Notes: generated by a model from the letters alone, not told the origin. Shown: positions 8,499 to 18,111, numbered from the stretch's first letter. The stretch: 64,000 bases of DNA from Lysinibacillus agricola (GCF_016638705.1 NZ_CP067341.1:1615501-1679500); one strand, 5' to 3'. Numbers and translations: made by a program.

Positions 8499-9822
8499 GG
8501 CTCATCACCAAAATCCGGGGATGACAAAATCAATGACCTGTTTCCAAACGTAAACGGAGGAAAAGATGGGCATCATTTCGGTAGCCAAAACCACGTCTTT
8601 TGATGAGCTTAATTTTATTATTTGTGCCCTCCATAATGCCGTTTGAGAAAGGTGAGTATATGGTATCTACCATGGCTTTCTCACGAACAATCACGGTTTT
8701 AGCTATCTTTGAAACTACACCACTTGTGTGAAATTGATAGCGTTCGAGCCAGTCTTTTAAGCGCTTTGTTGCTTGTGTATCCGTTGTAGCTTTTAACACA
8801 TAACGCATGTGATTCAATGCTTGATAGATATGCTTTGTATGAAAATCTTCCCGTAGCCATTCACGCACAAAACCACGTTCTTCCTCTGTTAACTCTTCCG
8901 GTTTTCGCGCTAAACAGCGGTCGATAAATCGGGATTTGTGCTGCTTTTTTGCTTCACCTAAGTAACATCGTCTGCGCTGCTGGGCATCGGTGAAAAATTG
9001 AATCAAATGAAAGCGGTCCAATACATGAATAGCTGTTGGGTAAACGGCTTGAATCGCACCTGCCATGGCCACTGCGAAATCACTGACCACGGTTTGAATC
9101 GACCCTACCACTTTCTTTAAAACCAATTCAATTGCGTCTTGATCTCGGTGAGGAACAATCGCCAAAATACGCCCTGTTTCAGCGTTTAAGACACTCGTCG
9201 CATAGTTGTGCCCTTTGCGTAAAGCGAATTCATCGACACAAATATGTTTCGCACTTTCTTCGACTAATTGTTCGGGTGCATACGTGTAAAACCAGCGTTC
9301 AACCGTTCAACCGTTGTATACGGAAGTGCATAGTCACGTGCGACATCCGCAATTGAGCGACCATGACAACGCTTCGTAATTTCACGACGAAACGATTCCG
9401 TCGAGGAATGAACAAGCCCTAATCCATAGTCAAATGTGAACGTAAATCCACAATTTTTACAGCGTTGGCGAGGCACAAATAATTCAATCCAAAGCACGCC
9501 AATATGCCAGGCACAGCCATGCCGAAAACGGCGTAGGGCACGATCATGACAAACAGTCCGACCTTGGCAATTTGGACAAGCTATTGATTGTGGCGCAATG
9601 TCCACGCGAAAAATATTTGGCTCCTCCTCAGATGGCAGAGCGATTTCAAAAAAGGATGGCAACTGTAGAATTAATTTGATAAACTTAGAGCACAAAGTGA
9701 AAACTCCTCTCGTGGTTTGTCTCAGCAACAATTACGATACGTGAGTTTTCACTTTTTTTCTATACTTTAATGTAAATTTATTGAATTTTTATGTGGTCAA
9801 CCCCAAGTTATGGTGATGAGCC
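8499..9822 (-). mobile_element. ISL3-family insertion sequence, 1,324 bp, with 8-bp target duplication
   Basis: The ends are inverted repeats of about 30 bp: the left begins GGCTCATCACCAAAATCCGG and the right, read inward, begins GGCTCATCACCATAACTTGG. The octamer CGAAAAAT flanks it on both sides (8491-8498 and 9823-9830), the 8-bp duplication expected of ISL3. It carries one transposase gene on the minus strand, broken by a frameshift. The intact duplication indicates a fairly recent insertion, downstream of the DedA gene. Confidence 0.95.
8530..9731 (-). pseudogene. ISL3-family transposase, frameshifted
   Basis: The N-terminal part (9264-9731) holds the zinc-binding CPNCQG and CKNCGF pairs and an HTH. 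The C-terminal part (8530 to about 9297) holds the DDE catalytic region and the conserved FSNGIMEGTNNKIKLIKR end. The break is a tandem 8-bp duplication, TTCAACCG twice at 9298-9313. Removing one copy restores a continuous reading through TTVERWF. The element is therefore probably unable to move by itself unless supplied in trans. Confidence 0.9.
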
Positions 9823-9888
9823 CGAAAAATAAAAGAATAGTTAAAATTAGGAACTGTAATTATGGATAGGAATATATTGCATGAAATA

Positions 9889-9965
9889 GGTTGATTGGAA
9901 CGAAGACTGAACGCCCCTAGGAGCGCTAAGTTGGAACGACAATCAGCTTCATGTTATGGTGCTTG
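9889..9965 (+). repeat. Bacillaceae-type intergenic repeat
   Basis: TTGATTGGAACGAAGACTG, then a GC-rich dyad around CCCCTAGGAGCGC, then GGAACGACAATCAGC and GTTATGGTG. Related copies are at 16737-16782 (right half) and on the minus strand around 50400-50495. Confidence 0.55.
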
Positions 9966-10020
9966 GACTGTTTAATGTATATCTGGTAATTTAAAATACT
10001 TTGAAATTTGGTGGAATTTG

Positions 10021-10722
10021 ATGACTAAAGAAACAATACTAATAGTTGATGATGAAAAAGAGATTAGAAATCTTATTGCTATTTATTTAAAAAATGAAGG
10101 CTACGATATTCTAGAAGCAAGTGATGGAGAGGAGGGCTTAAGTCTTTTAAAGAAACATAAAGTACATTTAATTGTCTTAGATATTATGATGCCGAACGTG
10201 GATGGTATCGAAATGTGTATGAAGGTAAGGGAAATAGCCGAGATGCCAATTATTATGCTGTCAGCAAAGTCTCAGGATATGGATAAAATCACCGGATTAA
10301 CTTTAGGGGCAGATGATTATGTAACAAAGCCCTTTAACCCTTTAGAGCTAATTGCGCGCATAAAATCTCAGCTTCGTAGATATATCAAAATGGATCGACT
10401 AGATAGTATGAACGAAAGTGAGATAGAGATTGGTGATTTGCGAATCAATACCGACACACATGAAGTAATCGTCAACAATGAAAAAGTAAAGCTTACACCA
10501 AGGGAGTTTTCTATTCTCGAATTACTTGCAAGAAATCAAGGCATAGTCATGAGCGCTGAGCAAATTTATGAAAAGGTTTGGAAGGAAGAGGCTATACAGT
10601 CTGAAAACACGGTAATGGTACATATACGAAAAATACGAGAAAGAATTGAGACAAATCCAAGAAATCCTCAATATATTAAAACGGTATGGGGAGTAGGTTA
10701 TAAAATTGAGAAAGATCATTAA
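10021..10722 (+). CDS. OmpR/PhoB family response regulator
   Basis: A 233-residue two-domain regulator. The receiver domain has the acidic pair D10-D11, phosphoacceptor D54 in LIVLDIMMP, a serine at the switch position (MLSAK) and the KPF lysine. The C-terminal winged-helix DNA-binding domain ends with the usual VWGVGYKIE. I use the ATG at 10021, with GGTGGA upstream. It overlaps the histidine kinase gene by 17 bases, so the two are one signalling unit. The pattern resembles VanR/ResD-type cell-envelope systems. No immediate target gene follows; the lipid-type genes upstream may have been neighbours before the IS inserted. Confidence 0.9.
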   Translation: MTKETILIVDDEKEIRNLIAIYLKNEGYDILEASDGEEGLSLLKKHKVHLIVLDIMMPNVDGIEMCMKVREIAEMPIIMLSAKSQDMDKITGLTLGADDYVTKPFNPLELIARIKSQLRRYIKMDRLDSMNESEIEIGDLRINTDTHEVIVNNEKVKLTPREFSILELLARNQGIVMSAEQIYEKVWKEEAIQSENTVMVHIRKIRERIETNPRNPQYIKTVWGVGYKIEKDH

Positions 10723-12226
10723 GCCATTCAAATACTTACTAAGCAAACTAAAAATACTTATCATAAATGCCATTACAAAAGTTCGACAAAGTATCAGAAT
10801 TCAACTTTTAACAACTTTTATTCTTTGTGCATTTCTCGGTTTACTTGTTGCTCGAGTTACTCTACCATTTTTAGAGAATATCAATGAAACAGTTACTATT
10901 GACTATAGTGGAGGTATGCAGCAAATAAACTTTCAAGCGCAGCGTGCGGCAGATTTGGCTGTTAGTGAAAATAGTATTGAAGCTTTACAGCAAATGATTG
11001 AAGATGAAAATTTAAAGATGGAAATGAAACAGAGTGCGTTGAAAGTGCTAGTTACCGATGAGCGCGGGAAGGTTTTGTATAAAACAAAACAAGCGGAAGA
11101 GGAACAAATCGATTTGCATAATAAGATTCGTCATGTAATGGATTTTGCAATCAACAACCCATTCTATAATTATGATATACCGCAAGTCGAGGATTCGCGG
11201 CAAGAATTTATTGCCTTTTATCCATTAACGATAGAAGATAAAGGTTTATATTTGTTTGTCAGTGGTATTCCAAAAGGTGCAGTTATTTCACAAAAAAAAA
11301 AGGGTCCTATTCCTCCTTTAATGGGAATTGCTTTTTTTACCTTTTCATTCTTCTATATAACAAAACGAAAAATGAAACAAATTGAGGCGTTGGCGAAGGG
11401 GGTTAAGGAAATCGCAAAAGGAGATTTAACTTATCGAATTGAGAAAAAGGGAAAAGATGAAATAGCTTTATTAACAGAGAATGTCAATCATATGGCCGAA
11501 GCAATTATGGCAAGTATAGAAATGGAACGAAGGATTGATAAACAAAAAAATGAATTAATCACAAATGTTTCACACGACCTTCGGACACCACTTACTTCAA
11601 TTATGGGCTATTTACGATTGTTAAGAGATGAAAAGTACGAAACGAAGGAGCAATATGATGAGTATATAAAAATTGCTTTCTCAAAATCTGAACAGCTAAA
11701 AAACCTGATTGATGATTTATTTGAATATACGAAGTTAACGAATGAAAGCAATGTCCTTGCGCAACACCAAGTATGTCTCAATGAACTTCTCGATCAGTTA
11801 ATTGAGGAGTTGATTCCGCAAGCGGAGGAAAACCATCGTACATTTATTAAAAATTTCTCAGAGGAGCGGATCTTTGCGACAGTAGATTCTGAAAAAATTG
11901 TCAGGGTTTTTGATAATTTATTAATGAATGCCATTAAATATAGTACAGATAAAGGTGAGATTTTTGTTTCCCTTGAAAGAAAAGAAAGGTATGTTCAAAT
12001 TTGTGTTGCAAATGAAAGTAATGAATTTACATCCGAGGAGCTAATGAGCTTATTTGAGCGATTTTATAAAAAAGATCAGTCTAGAACAAGTGTAGCGGAA
12101 GGTTCAGGACTTGGACTTGCTATTGCTAAAAGTATTGTAGAACTACATGGTGGCAAAATTGAAGCAAAGTATGCAGACGGTTTGTTGCAGTTTATCATCA
12201 TGCTACCTGTTATAGCTGCTGAATAG
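10706..12226 (+). CDS. Sensor histidine kinase
   Basis: About 506 residues: a TTG start (GGAGTAGG upstream), a first membrane span near residues 33-52, an extracellular domain of about 150 residues, a second span near residues 195-213, a HAMP linker, the phosphoacceptor H-box NVSHDLRTPL near residue 285, and an HATPase domain with N-box (FDNLLMNAIKYS), G1 and GSGLGLAIAKSIV. It would phosphorylate the regulator at 10021-10722. The extracellular region is not one I recognise, so the stimulus is unknown; cell-envelope stress is a guess from the VanS-like architecture. Confidence 0.9.
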   Translation: MRKIIKPFKYLLSKLKILIINAITKVRQSIRIQLLTTFILCAFLGLLVARVTLPFLENINETVTIDYSGGMQQINFQAQRAADLAVSENSIEALQQMIEDENLKMEMKQSALKVLVTDERGKVLYKTKQAEEEQIDLHNKIRHVMDFAINNPFYNYDIPQVEDSRQEFIAFYPLTIEDKGLYLFVSGIPKGAVISQKKKGPIPPLMGIAFFTFSFFYITKRKMKQIEALAKGVKEIAKGDLTYRIEKKGKDEIALLTENVNHMAEAIMASIEMERRIDKQKNELITNVSHDLRTPLTSIMGYLRLLRDEKYETKEQYDEYIKIAFSKSEQLKNLIDDLFEYTKLTNESNVLAQHQVCLNELLDQLIEELIPQAEENHRTFIKNFSEERIFATVDSEKIVRVFDNLLMNAIKYSTDKGEIFVSLERKERYVQICVANESNEFTSEELMSLFERFYKKDQSRTSVAEGSGLGLAIAKSIVELHGGKIEAKYADGLLQFIIMLPVIAAE

Positions 12227-12515
12227 TGATTGAGTGATTGGACAACATATTGTTAATAAGCATTTCTTGAATTGTATCTAAAATGCTTGTGTCTTTTATT
12301 AGTATTTGAATTTCTGTCTGCTTGTACTGTCGTTGAAATTCATAAATATATTCTGTGATAATTTGTAAGTTGAAACTGTTTTTAATTTCCACCTCAACAA
12401 AAAACGGTAATGTTAATTGGGGATGTTTTGAACAGCCACCGCGACGAATCCAAATTGCTTCATTGACAAAATAACGGATAGGTAGTTGACGATTACTTGC
12501 AATAAATAAGTCCAT
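12210..12515 (-). CDS. Hypothetical protein, 101 residues
   Basis: A short soluble protein that I do not recognise. It has a strong AAGGAG site 6 bases before its ATG, which supports it as a real gene. It has a positively charged N-terminal third (WIRRGGCSKHPQ) and a beta/alpha-like second half. Its 3' end overlaps the 3' end of the kinase gene on the opposite strand by 17 bases, so the transcripts are antisense at their tails. Confidence 0.5.
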   Translation of the reverse strand: MDLFIASNRQLPIRYFVNEAIWIRRGGCSKHPQLTLPFFVEVEIKNSFNLQIITEYIYEFQRQYKQTEIQILIKDTSILDTIQEMLINNMLSNHSITIQQL

Positions 12516-12592
12516 TTAATACTCCTTTGTATAAACGATTTAACAAAAGCCTAAAGGAAATTAGATAAATCGTCAAAAGATATACTATAAGA

Positions 12593-12640
12593 AAAACATG
12601 AGGAAATCTTGTATAAAGGCTTCCTTATGTTTTTATTTTT
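12593..12640 (+). terminator. Rho-independent terminator
   Basis: AAACATGAGGAA pairs with TTCCTTATGTTT, followed by a long T-rich tract. It would stop plus-strand transcripts reading through from the two-component operon. Confidence 0.6.
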
Positions 12641-12792
12641 GTTTTTGTGTTGGTTTTCACTTGAATATGTCCGTTTTTGGGACTGATTGTAAAGCGGGTG
12701 TAAACATTTATTTAATGCATTGTAAATGATATTTACATACATACTAAAACTATTAATAATAAAGTCTGACAACAATGAAAGGGTTGAATGGA

Positions 12793-14415
12793 TTGGATAT
12801 TAATATACAGGAAATGGTTTTCCAGTTTCTTGGAGGGCTAGGCTTATTTCTTTTTGCTATTAAATTTATGGGTGATGGACTGCAAAAGGCTGCAGGTGAT
12901 CGTCTACGAGATATTTTAGATAAATTTACAACGAATCCATTGATGGGTGTATTAGTCGGAATTGTCGTGACGGTTCTTATTCAATCGAGTTCAGGCACGA
13001 CTGTTATTACAGTTGGATTAGTCAGTGCGGGTTTAATGAAATTGCGTCAAGCTATTGGGGTTATTATGGGCGCCAATATTGGTACTACGATAACAGCTTT
13101 TATTATAGGAGTTAACGTAGGTGCATATGCTTATCCAATTATGGCAGTCGGCGCGATTTGTTTATTCTTCTTTAAAAAAAGCATGATTCAAAATATCGGA
13201 CAAGTTTTGTTTGGATTTGCGGGTTTATTTATTGGTTTAGAGCTGATGAGTGGTGGTATGAAGCCACTACGAGATTGGCAACCATTTTTAGATTTAACTG
13301 TGCAAATGTCTGATGTGCCTATTTTAGGTGTGCTAGTAGGTACGATATTTACATTGATTGTTCAATCATCTTCAGCAACGGTTGGTATTTTACAAGGATT
13401 GTATTCAGAAGGATTAATTTCATTACATGGTGCATTACCAGTATTGTTTGGAGATAATATTGGAACAACAATTACGGCCATTTTAGCTGCATTAGGTGCA
13501 TCGATTGCCGCAAAACGTGTAGCAGCAACACATTTACTATTCAATGTTGTCGGTACAGTGATCTTTATGCTTATTCTAGGATTATTTACAAACTACGTAG
13601 AATGGATCGCTGGTGTATTAAATTTAGAGCCGAAAATGCAAATTGCCTTTGCACATGGAACTTTTAATGTCTTGAATACAATTATACAGTTACCATTAAT
13701 CGGAGTTTGGGCTTATGTTGTGACGAAATTGATTCCAGGTGAGGATTCAGTTATAGAATATAAACCGAAATTTTTGGATAAAAATTTAATTGTTAAATCG
13801 CCTTCAGTTGCACTTGGTCAGGCAAAAATGGAGGTTGTCCGCATGGGTGAATTTAGTATTCAAGGTCTTGAGGAAACGCTAACTATTTTAAAAACTTCTG
13901 ATACAAAATTAATGGGAACTGTTGAGCAGCTAGAAGATGCCATTAACAATTTAGATCGGAAATCAACGGAATATTTAGTCGAGCTTTCAAAGCAATCACT
14001 ATCGAGCCATGACTCCCAAGTGCATCATGCTCTATTTGAAAATATACGTGATATTGAACGAATTGGAGATCATGTAGAAAATATCATCGAGCTGTTACAG
14101 TATAAAGATAGTAATCGAGTTCGTCTAAGTGATGAGGCATTTAAAGAATTGGAAGAGATGTTTGTCTATACATTGGAAACAGTTAAAATGGCTATTGAAG
14201 CCCTTGATAAACGTGATATCACATTAGCAAACCAAGTATTAGAAAAAGAAAATGAAATCGACAATATGGAGCGACGATTACGTAAACTGCATATTAAACG
14301 TTTAAATGAAGGCACATGCTCAGGTTCAGCAGGTATTGTATTTGCAGATATAGTAAGCAATCTAGAAAGAATCGGCGATCATGCCTCGAATATAGCAGAA
14401 ACTGTAATTTCTTAA
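12793..14415 (+). CDS. Na/Pi cotransporter family protein (NptA-type) with PhoU-like domain
   Basis: About 540 residues. The N-terminal 310 residues are two Na/Pi-cotransporter repeats, each with the QSSSGTT / QSSSATV motif, at about residues 65 and 195, and GANIGTT / GDNIGTT segments that form the ion site. The C-terminal 200 residues are a PhoU-like helical domain (EERIGD-type motifs: IRDIERIGDHVENI and NLERIGDHASNI). It should import phosphate with sodium at the cytoplasmic membrane. The start is ambiguous: I prefer the TTG at 12793, preceded by AAAGGG, because family members begin at the following DIN residues; an in-frame ATG at 12775 is the alternative. Confidence 0.9.
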   Translation: MDINIQEMVFQFLGGLGLFLFAIKFMGDGLQKAAGDRLRDILDKFTTNPLMGVLVGIVVTVLIQSSSGTTVITVGLVSAGLMKLRQAIGVIMGANIGTTITAFIIGVNVGAYAYPIMAVGAICLFFFKKSMIQNIGQVLFGFAGLFIGLELMSGGMKPLRDWQPFLDLTVQMSDVPILGVLVGTIFTLIVQSSSATVGILQGLYSEGLISLHGALPVLFGDNIGTTITAILAALGASIAAKRVAATHLLFNVVGTVIFMLILGLFTNYVEWIAGVLNLEPKMQIAFAHGTFNVLNTIIQLPLIGVWAYVVTKLIPGEDSVIEYKPKFLDKNLIVKSPSVALGQAKMEVVRMGEFSIQGLEETLTILKTSDTKLMGTVEQLEDAINNLDRKSTEYLVELSKQSLSSHDSQVHHALFENIRDIERIGDHVENIIELLQYKDSNRVRLSDEAFKELEEMFVYTLETVKMAIEALDKRDITLANQVLEKENEIDNMERRLRKLHIKRLNEGTCSGSAGIVFADIVSNLERIGDHASNIAETVIS

Positions 14416-14423
14416 AAAGAAAG

Positions 14424-14456
14424 AGAGCTGTTCAGCGTTGAACAGCTCTTTTTTAT
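14424..14456 (+). terminator. Terminator of the Na/Pi cotransporter gene
   Basis: GAGCTGTTCA and TGAACAGCTC form a perfect stem with a short loop, followed by a T run, directly after the stop codon. Confidence 0.9.
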
Positions 14457-14460
14457 AGGG

Positions 14461-14575
14461 TGACAGTAGAACCTTCGAAGTGACGGATAGAACTCTCGAA
14501 CCGCCGGATAGAACATTCAAACTGATGGACAATAGCTCCCGAACTGACAGGTAGAACCTTCAAATCGACGGATAG
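14461..14575. repeat. Degenerate 21-bp tandem repeat, array 1
   Basis: Six units beginning at 14461, 14481, 14502, 14523, 14545 and 14566, with consensus close to TGACGGATAGAACNTTCAAAC. Periodicity is 20-22 bp. The last unit overlaps the 3' end of the LysR gene and encodes its final residues. A second array of the same family is at 37575-37685. Confidence 0.8.
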
Positions 14576-15438
14576 TCGTATGCATCAATCGTCTCTAGAA
14601 AATATTTTAGCGCAGGTGACTGTACTTCGTCATTACGATAAATAAACCAAGTAGGGATTTGAGCCTGCTTTGTCGCTAGTATGTGCAGAGACAGTGACTG
14701 TGTATCCATATATCTTTGAGCGATTGCGCGTGGCAGTAATGTCACACCTAAACCAGCAGCAACGCAGCCAATGATTCCATCAAGGGTACCAAATTCCATA
14801 CGCTTCTGTGGTCGCACACCGTCCTCGTGCAACCAATGTTCTAAAATGGCTCTATATGAGCAGCCATGATGAAAAGTAATGAGTGTGCTGTCCTCTACAT
14901 CTCGTAGGCTATCAATACGTTTATGCTTGCTAGATGTGATGACAACAAGCTCCTCACAAACAAATTCCTTTGCTAGGATATTTTCTTTATAAACGGGTCC
15001 TACTACAAATGCACCATCTAATTCATAGTTCTCTAACCGCTCAATATTTTGTTGAGATGGACTTGTCAATATAGTGATATCCACTTGTTTATAGGCTTTA
15101 TGGAAAGTTGTTAATAGGGCAGGTAAGTGTAGTGCCGCAGTCGATTCCATTGAACCGATACGTAAAAGACCTCTATTTTCCTCTGAATCCTGAAGTACTT
15201 CAAAGGATTTTTCATAGAGATGTAGCATTTTTAATACCATTTCATAAAATTGCTCTCCCTTTGGTGTCAATCGGATGCCTCGATGTCCTCGATAAAAAAA
15301 GGTTGTATGATACATGGCCTCAAGATTTTGTATTTTCATAGAGATATTGGATTGTGTGTAATTGAGTTCTGCAGCAGCCTTGGAGAAGCTACCTGTTTGC
15401 ACGACTGTCCGAAAAATTAAGAGATCATTAATATTCAT
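14560..15438 (-). CDS. LysR family transcriptional regulator
   Basis: A 292-residue LysR protein. The HTH (FSKAAAELNYTQSNISMKI, about residues 18-36) is followed by the linker helix and two-lobed effector domain (GSMESTAAL to FFLETIDAY). TGGAGG precedes its ATG. It is divergent from the MFS gene at 15542 and is probably its regulator. The C-terminal residues YPSI and the stop codon lie within a unit of the 21-bp tandem repeat, which suggests the repeat has replaced the original end of the gene. Confidence 0.9.
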   Translation of the reverse strand: MNINDLLIFRTVVQTGSFSKAAAELNYTQSNISMKIQNLEAMYHTTFFYRGHRGIRLTPKGEQFYEMVLKMLHLYEKSFEVLQDSEENRGLLRIGSMESTAALHLPALLTTFHKAYKQVDITILTSPSQQNIERLENYELDGAFVVGPVYKENILAKEFVCEELVVITSSKHKRIDSLRDVEDSTLITFHHGCSYRAILEHWLHEDGVRPQKRMEFGTLDGIIGCVAAGLGVTLLPRAIAQRYMDTQSLSLHILATKQAQIPTWFIYRNDEVQSPALKYFLETIDAYDYPSI

Positions 15439-15474
15439 ACTTTTCCTCCAGCCATCAATTTATTTGATATCTAT

Positions 15475-15518
15475 TATAACGAATTCATACTATTTGTGAT
15501 ACCTGTATTTTCGTTATA
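15475..15518. promoter_or_regulatory. Possible LysR operator in the divergent promoter region
   Basis: TATAACGAA (15475-15483) and TTCGTTATA (15510-15518) form an inverted repeat with a 26-bp spacer between the LysR and MFS genes. The spacing fits paired recognition and activation half-sites, but this is only pattern evidence. Confidence 0.4.
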
Positions 15519-15541
15519 GTGAGAAGGAGGGGAGGGAAAAT

Positions 15542-16735
15542 ATGCACAAGCAAACAGTTCAATATTTAGTTGGAGGCATTTTTGCATTAGTCATTGCCAT
15601 GGGGATTGGTCGTTTTTCCTATACGGTTATCTTACCGTATATGCAAGATACTTTTGCCTTTAGTCGTTCCACAGCAGGTTTTCTAGCAACAAGTAATTAT
15701 TTAGGATACTTTATAGGGGCATTGGTAGCTGGCCGTTTACAAATAGGGGATAAACGTATTCCTTTTTTACAAATAACACTCGTTATTAGTATTTTGACAA
15801 CAGCTATGATGAGCTTTACAGATGCCATTTTCGCATGGTATCTACTTCGTTTTATTTCAGGGGTTATGAGTGCATTTATCTTTGTGGTTGCTGCTAGCCT
15901 TGTGCTCGATCAGTTGGCTAGAAATGGAAAAGCACATTTATCAGGGCTTTTTTATAGCGGGGTAGGTACAGGAATTGCTCTAAGCGCGGTTATTGTGTCA
16001 CCCATGCATGCAATGTTTGATTGGAATGGGACATGGATCGCCTTGGCATTGTTTAGTGTCATATTGCTTGTATTCATCATATTTTTCATAAAGCCAGTTA
16101 CTCAACATACACAACAGCAATCAAGGCAAACAGTAGCATCACAAAAAGTCCCACCTTCGACATGGATGAAGTGGTTAATTTTAGCTTATAGCTTAGAGGG
16201 ACTTGGCTATATTGTCACTGGAACATTTATCGTGTCAATTGCAGAAGAGTCAACAAGCTTTCATGGTGATGCAGCCTTTGTCTGGTTTGTTGTTGGGATT
16301 GCAGCGATTCCATCGTGCATCGTTTGGTCTAAGCTGGCACAGCGATACGGCTATGTGAGAACATTATTGATTGCCATGCTATTTCAAGGGCTTGGCATTA
16401 TTTTGCCAGCATTTGCGACAAATACGATGACACTCTACACAAGTGCCTTTATTTTTGGGGCAACCTTTATGGGCATTACAACAGTGGCCACAACATTAGC
16501 AAGACAAATAGTGCCTGTGAACAGTCACCAAATATTAGGTTATCTAACTGCTGGTTATGCTTTGGGCCAAATGTTCGGTCCTTCACTTGCAGGAACAATA
16601 GCCAATTATACAAATAGCTATCAGTATGCCTTATTTGGAGCAACAGCCGTTGTAGTAGTAGGGGCAGTATGTCTTATTGGCGGATTAAAATATGAAAAAG
16701 TGAAAGTAGGAGAACTAGATGCCATACGTGAATAA
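15542..16735 (+). CDS. YbfB/YjiJ family MFS transporter
   Basis: A 397-residue major facilitator protein with 12 predicted spans. The N-terminal GGIFALVIAMGIGRFSYTVILPYM stretch, interrupted by no charged loops, and the following STAGFLATSNYLGY are characteristic of the YbfB/YjiJ group. GAAGGAGGGGAGG precedes the ATG. Substrates of this group are poorly known; exporters of amino acids or toxic small molecules are likely. The divergent LysR gene at 14560-15438 is its probable regulator. Confidence 0.85.
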   Translation: MHKQTVQYLVGGIFALVIAMGIGRFSYTVILPYMQDTFAFSRSTAGFLATSNYLGYFIGALVAGRLQIGDKRIPFLQITLVISILTTAMMSFTDAIFAWYLLRFISGVMSAFIFVVAASLVLDQLARNGKAHLSGLFYSGVGTGIALSAVIVSPMHAMFDWNGTWIALALFSVILLVFIIFFIKPVTQHTQQQSRQTVASQKVPPSTWMKWLILAYSLEGLGYIVTGTFIVSIAEESTSFHGDAAFVWFVVGIAAIPSCIVWSKLAQRYGYVRTLLIAMLFQGLGIILPAFATNTMTLYTSAFIFGATFMGITTVATTLARQIVPVNSHQILGYLTAGYALGQMFGPSLAGTIANYTNSYQYALFGATAVVVVGAVCLIGGLKYEKVKVGELDAIRE

Positions 16736-16736
16736 A

Positions 16737-16782
16737 AGCGCCCAGTCGGAACGGAAATCAATCACACGTTATGGTGATGATC
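16737..16782 (+). repeat. Bacillaceae-type intergenic repeat, half copy
   Basis: GCGCCCAGTCGGAACGGAAA followed by TCAATC and GTTATGGTG matches the right half of the element at 9889-9965. Confidence 0.55.
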
Positions 16783-16867
16783 CACTTTAATAACATTAAA
16801 AAGAAGTAATTGTAGACGATTTATTTCATCACTACTTGTTTATAATGTTGCACATATTAAAGGGTCA

Positions 16868-16901
16868 AAAATAGCCTTGTTATTGTACGATTAACAAGGC
16901 T
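16868..16901 (-). terminator. Terminator of the DUF3267 gene
   Basis: AGCCTTGTTA and TAACAAGGCT are perfect arms; on the minus strand the stem is followed by ATTTTTG. It lies 37 bases beyond the stop codon at 16938. Confidence 0.8.
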
Positions 16902-16937
16902 AACTTAAATTTCTCCTTCAATAAAAGCCTTCTGTAG

Positions 16938-17588
16938 TTAAATAAGATGACTGTTGTTATCTTTCCACTTTTCGTTCATTTGTGCGTTTTTCCAATAAGT
17001 GTTCGGTCCATTACTTTTTAAAGTTGCATTTTTCGGTACCTGTTTAATTATAAGAAGAAGATTAAGTAAATCAACTGACGATGCCATCGAGTTTAGTAGT
17101 ATTAAGAACTTTAATGTCGTTGTTAAGAGTCCAAATACACTTAATATTAGTGGGGCAATGATTGAAATAATCATAAAAGGAGCAATTGTAATGAAGATAT
17201 ATCTTAATTTTGAAATCTCTTCTTCCGTTATCACAAAACCCCCGGCCAGAATAAATCCTACATATGTTTTTTCGGATTTAATGAAATTAGGAATGAAAAT
17301 CAAATGAAGTAATTCGTGAAGTATTAATAGTAAGACTAACCCCAAAATAATATTCAAGTTAATAGTTATTGATATTCCATCAGGTGTCAGTCCAAAATCG
17401 CTCAAAGAAATACTTGAAAAGATATTTATTACCCCAATAGAGATGATTGTAGCAATAATCATTAAAGGGACAGATATCAAAATAGCACTTAATAAATTCT
17501 TAGGTTCTTTCATTGGAGTCCATCCATTTTTAAGTAAGTCCAAATGTAAATTCGGGTTACTTTTTGGCAATTTGTTTAGTAATTTCAT
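16938..17588 (-). CDS. DUF3267 family membrane metalloprotease-like protein
   Basis: A 216-residue protein with four or five membrane spans and a zincin-type HELLH motif at residues 91-95 inside a hydrophobic helix, characteristic of DUF3267 (putative zincin peptidase). A GGGGAG site precedes the ATG. It stands alone with its own terminator. Neither substrate nor partner is evident. The predicted topology would put the zinc site within or near the membrane, as in site-2 proteases, but family function is not established. Confidence 0.8.
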   Translation of the reverse strand: MKLLNKLPKSNPNLHLDLLKNGWTPMKEPKNLLSAILISVPLMIIATIISIGVINIFSSISLSDFGLTPDGISITINLNIILGLVLLLILHELLHLIFIPNFIKSEKTYVGFILAGGFVITEEEISKLRYIFITIAPFMIISIIAPLILSVFGLLTTTLKFLILLNSMASSVDLLNLLLIIKQVPKNATLKSNGPNTYWKNAQMNEKWKDNNSHLI

Positions 17589-18022
17589 TAAACTCCCCCA
17601 TCCTTAATTCAAGAAAATTGTATAACTGTCCTGTTCTATTAGTTGAATAAGTCACGTTTAGTGAATTTTTTTATCTAATGTGCCGTACTCCTCGTTTTCG
17701 TTGTTACTGATTATTGTAGCAGTTTCATTTTCATTAAACCAAATTCGATATTCATAAAGTCTTCCTGGCATATTTTCATCAAAAGTATAAAAAAATATCA
17801 GGTGTGTTGATTAACCATTTTTATCCACCTCAATTAATTAGAAGGCTCTGATTTCCGCTACGGGCTACTCGCTTTCCTAGTCGAGTAGCCCGTAGCGGAA
17901 ATCAGTTAAAATGGACATATATTAGCAAAATCTCCTTATTATAAATTTACCACATAAAGCGAATTCATTCTTTATCTATTCTCAGTTTGTAAATATTCAA
18001 CTTCATTTTTGTTCATAAATAA
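17589..18022. other. Intergenic region with a large hairpin
   Basis: No gene is convincing here. The main feature is the 24-bp perfect inverted repeat at 17848-17905. Degenerate coding traces near 17690-17820 have frameshifts and no ribosome-binding site. Confidence 0.5.
17848..17905. repeat. Perfect inverted repeat with 24-bp arms
   Basis: Arms 17848-17871 (starting CTGATTTCCGCTACGGG) and 17882-17905 are exact complements around a 10-base loop, with no T tract. The flanking sequence TTAAAATGGACATATATTAG resembles that beside a related element at about 50535-50610, so this is a mobile or propagating palindrome rather than a terminator. Confidence 0.75.
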
Positions 18023-18056
18023 AAGCTGAACTAAATTGTTTGAATTAGTTCAGCTT
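18023..18056 (-). terminator. Terminator of the YitT-family gene
   Basis: AAGCTGAACTAA and TTAGTTCAGCTT form a perfect 12-bp stem; a T tract follows on the minus strand. Confidence 0.85.
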
Positions 18057-18111
18057 AAAATTATTTTAATGTTTTTAACTCTTGAATACGAAAGACTTAT
18101 TTACTTTTGAT

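Noticed and set aside
12551..12775. Minus-strand open frame of 74 codons
   Set aside because: It spans a terminator and the promoter region of the Na/Pi symporter gene and has no coding character.
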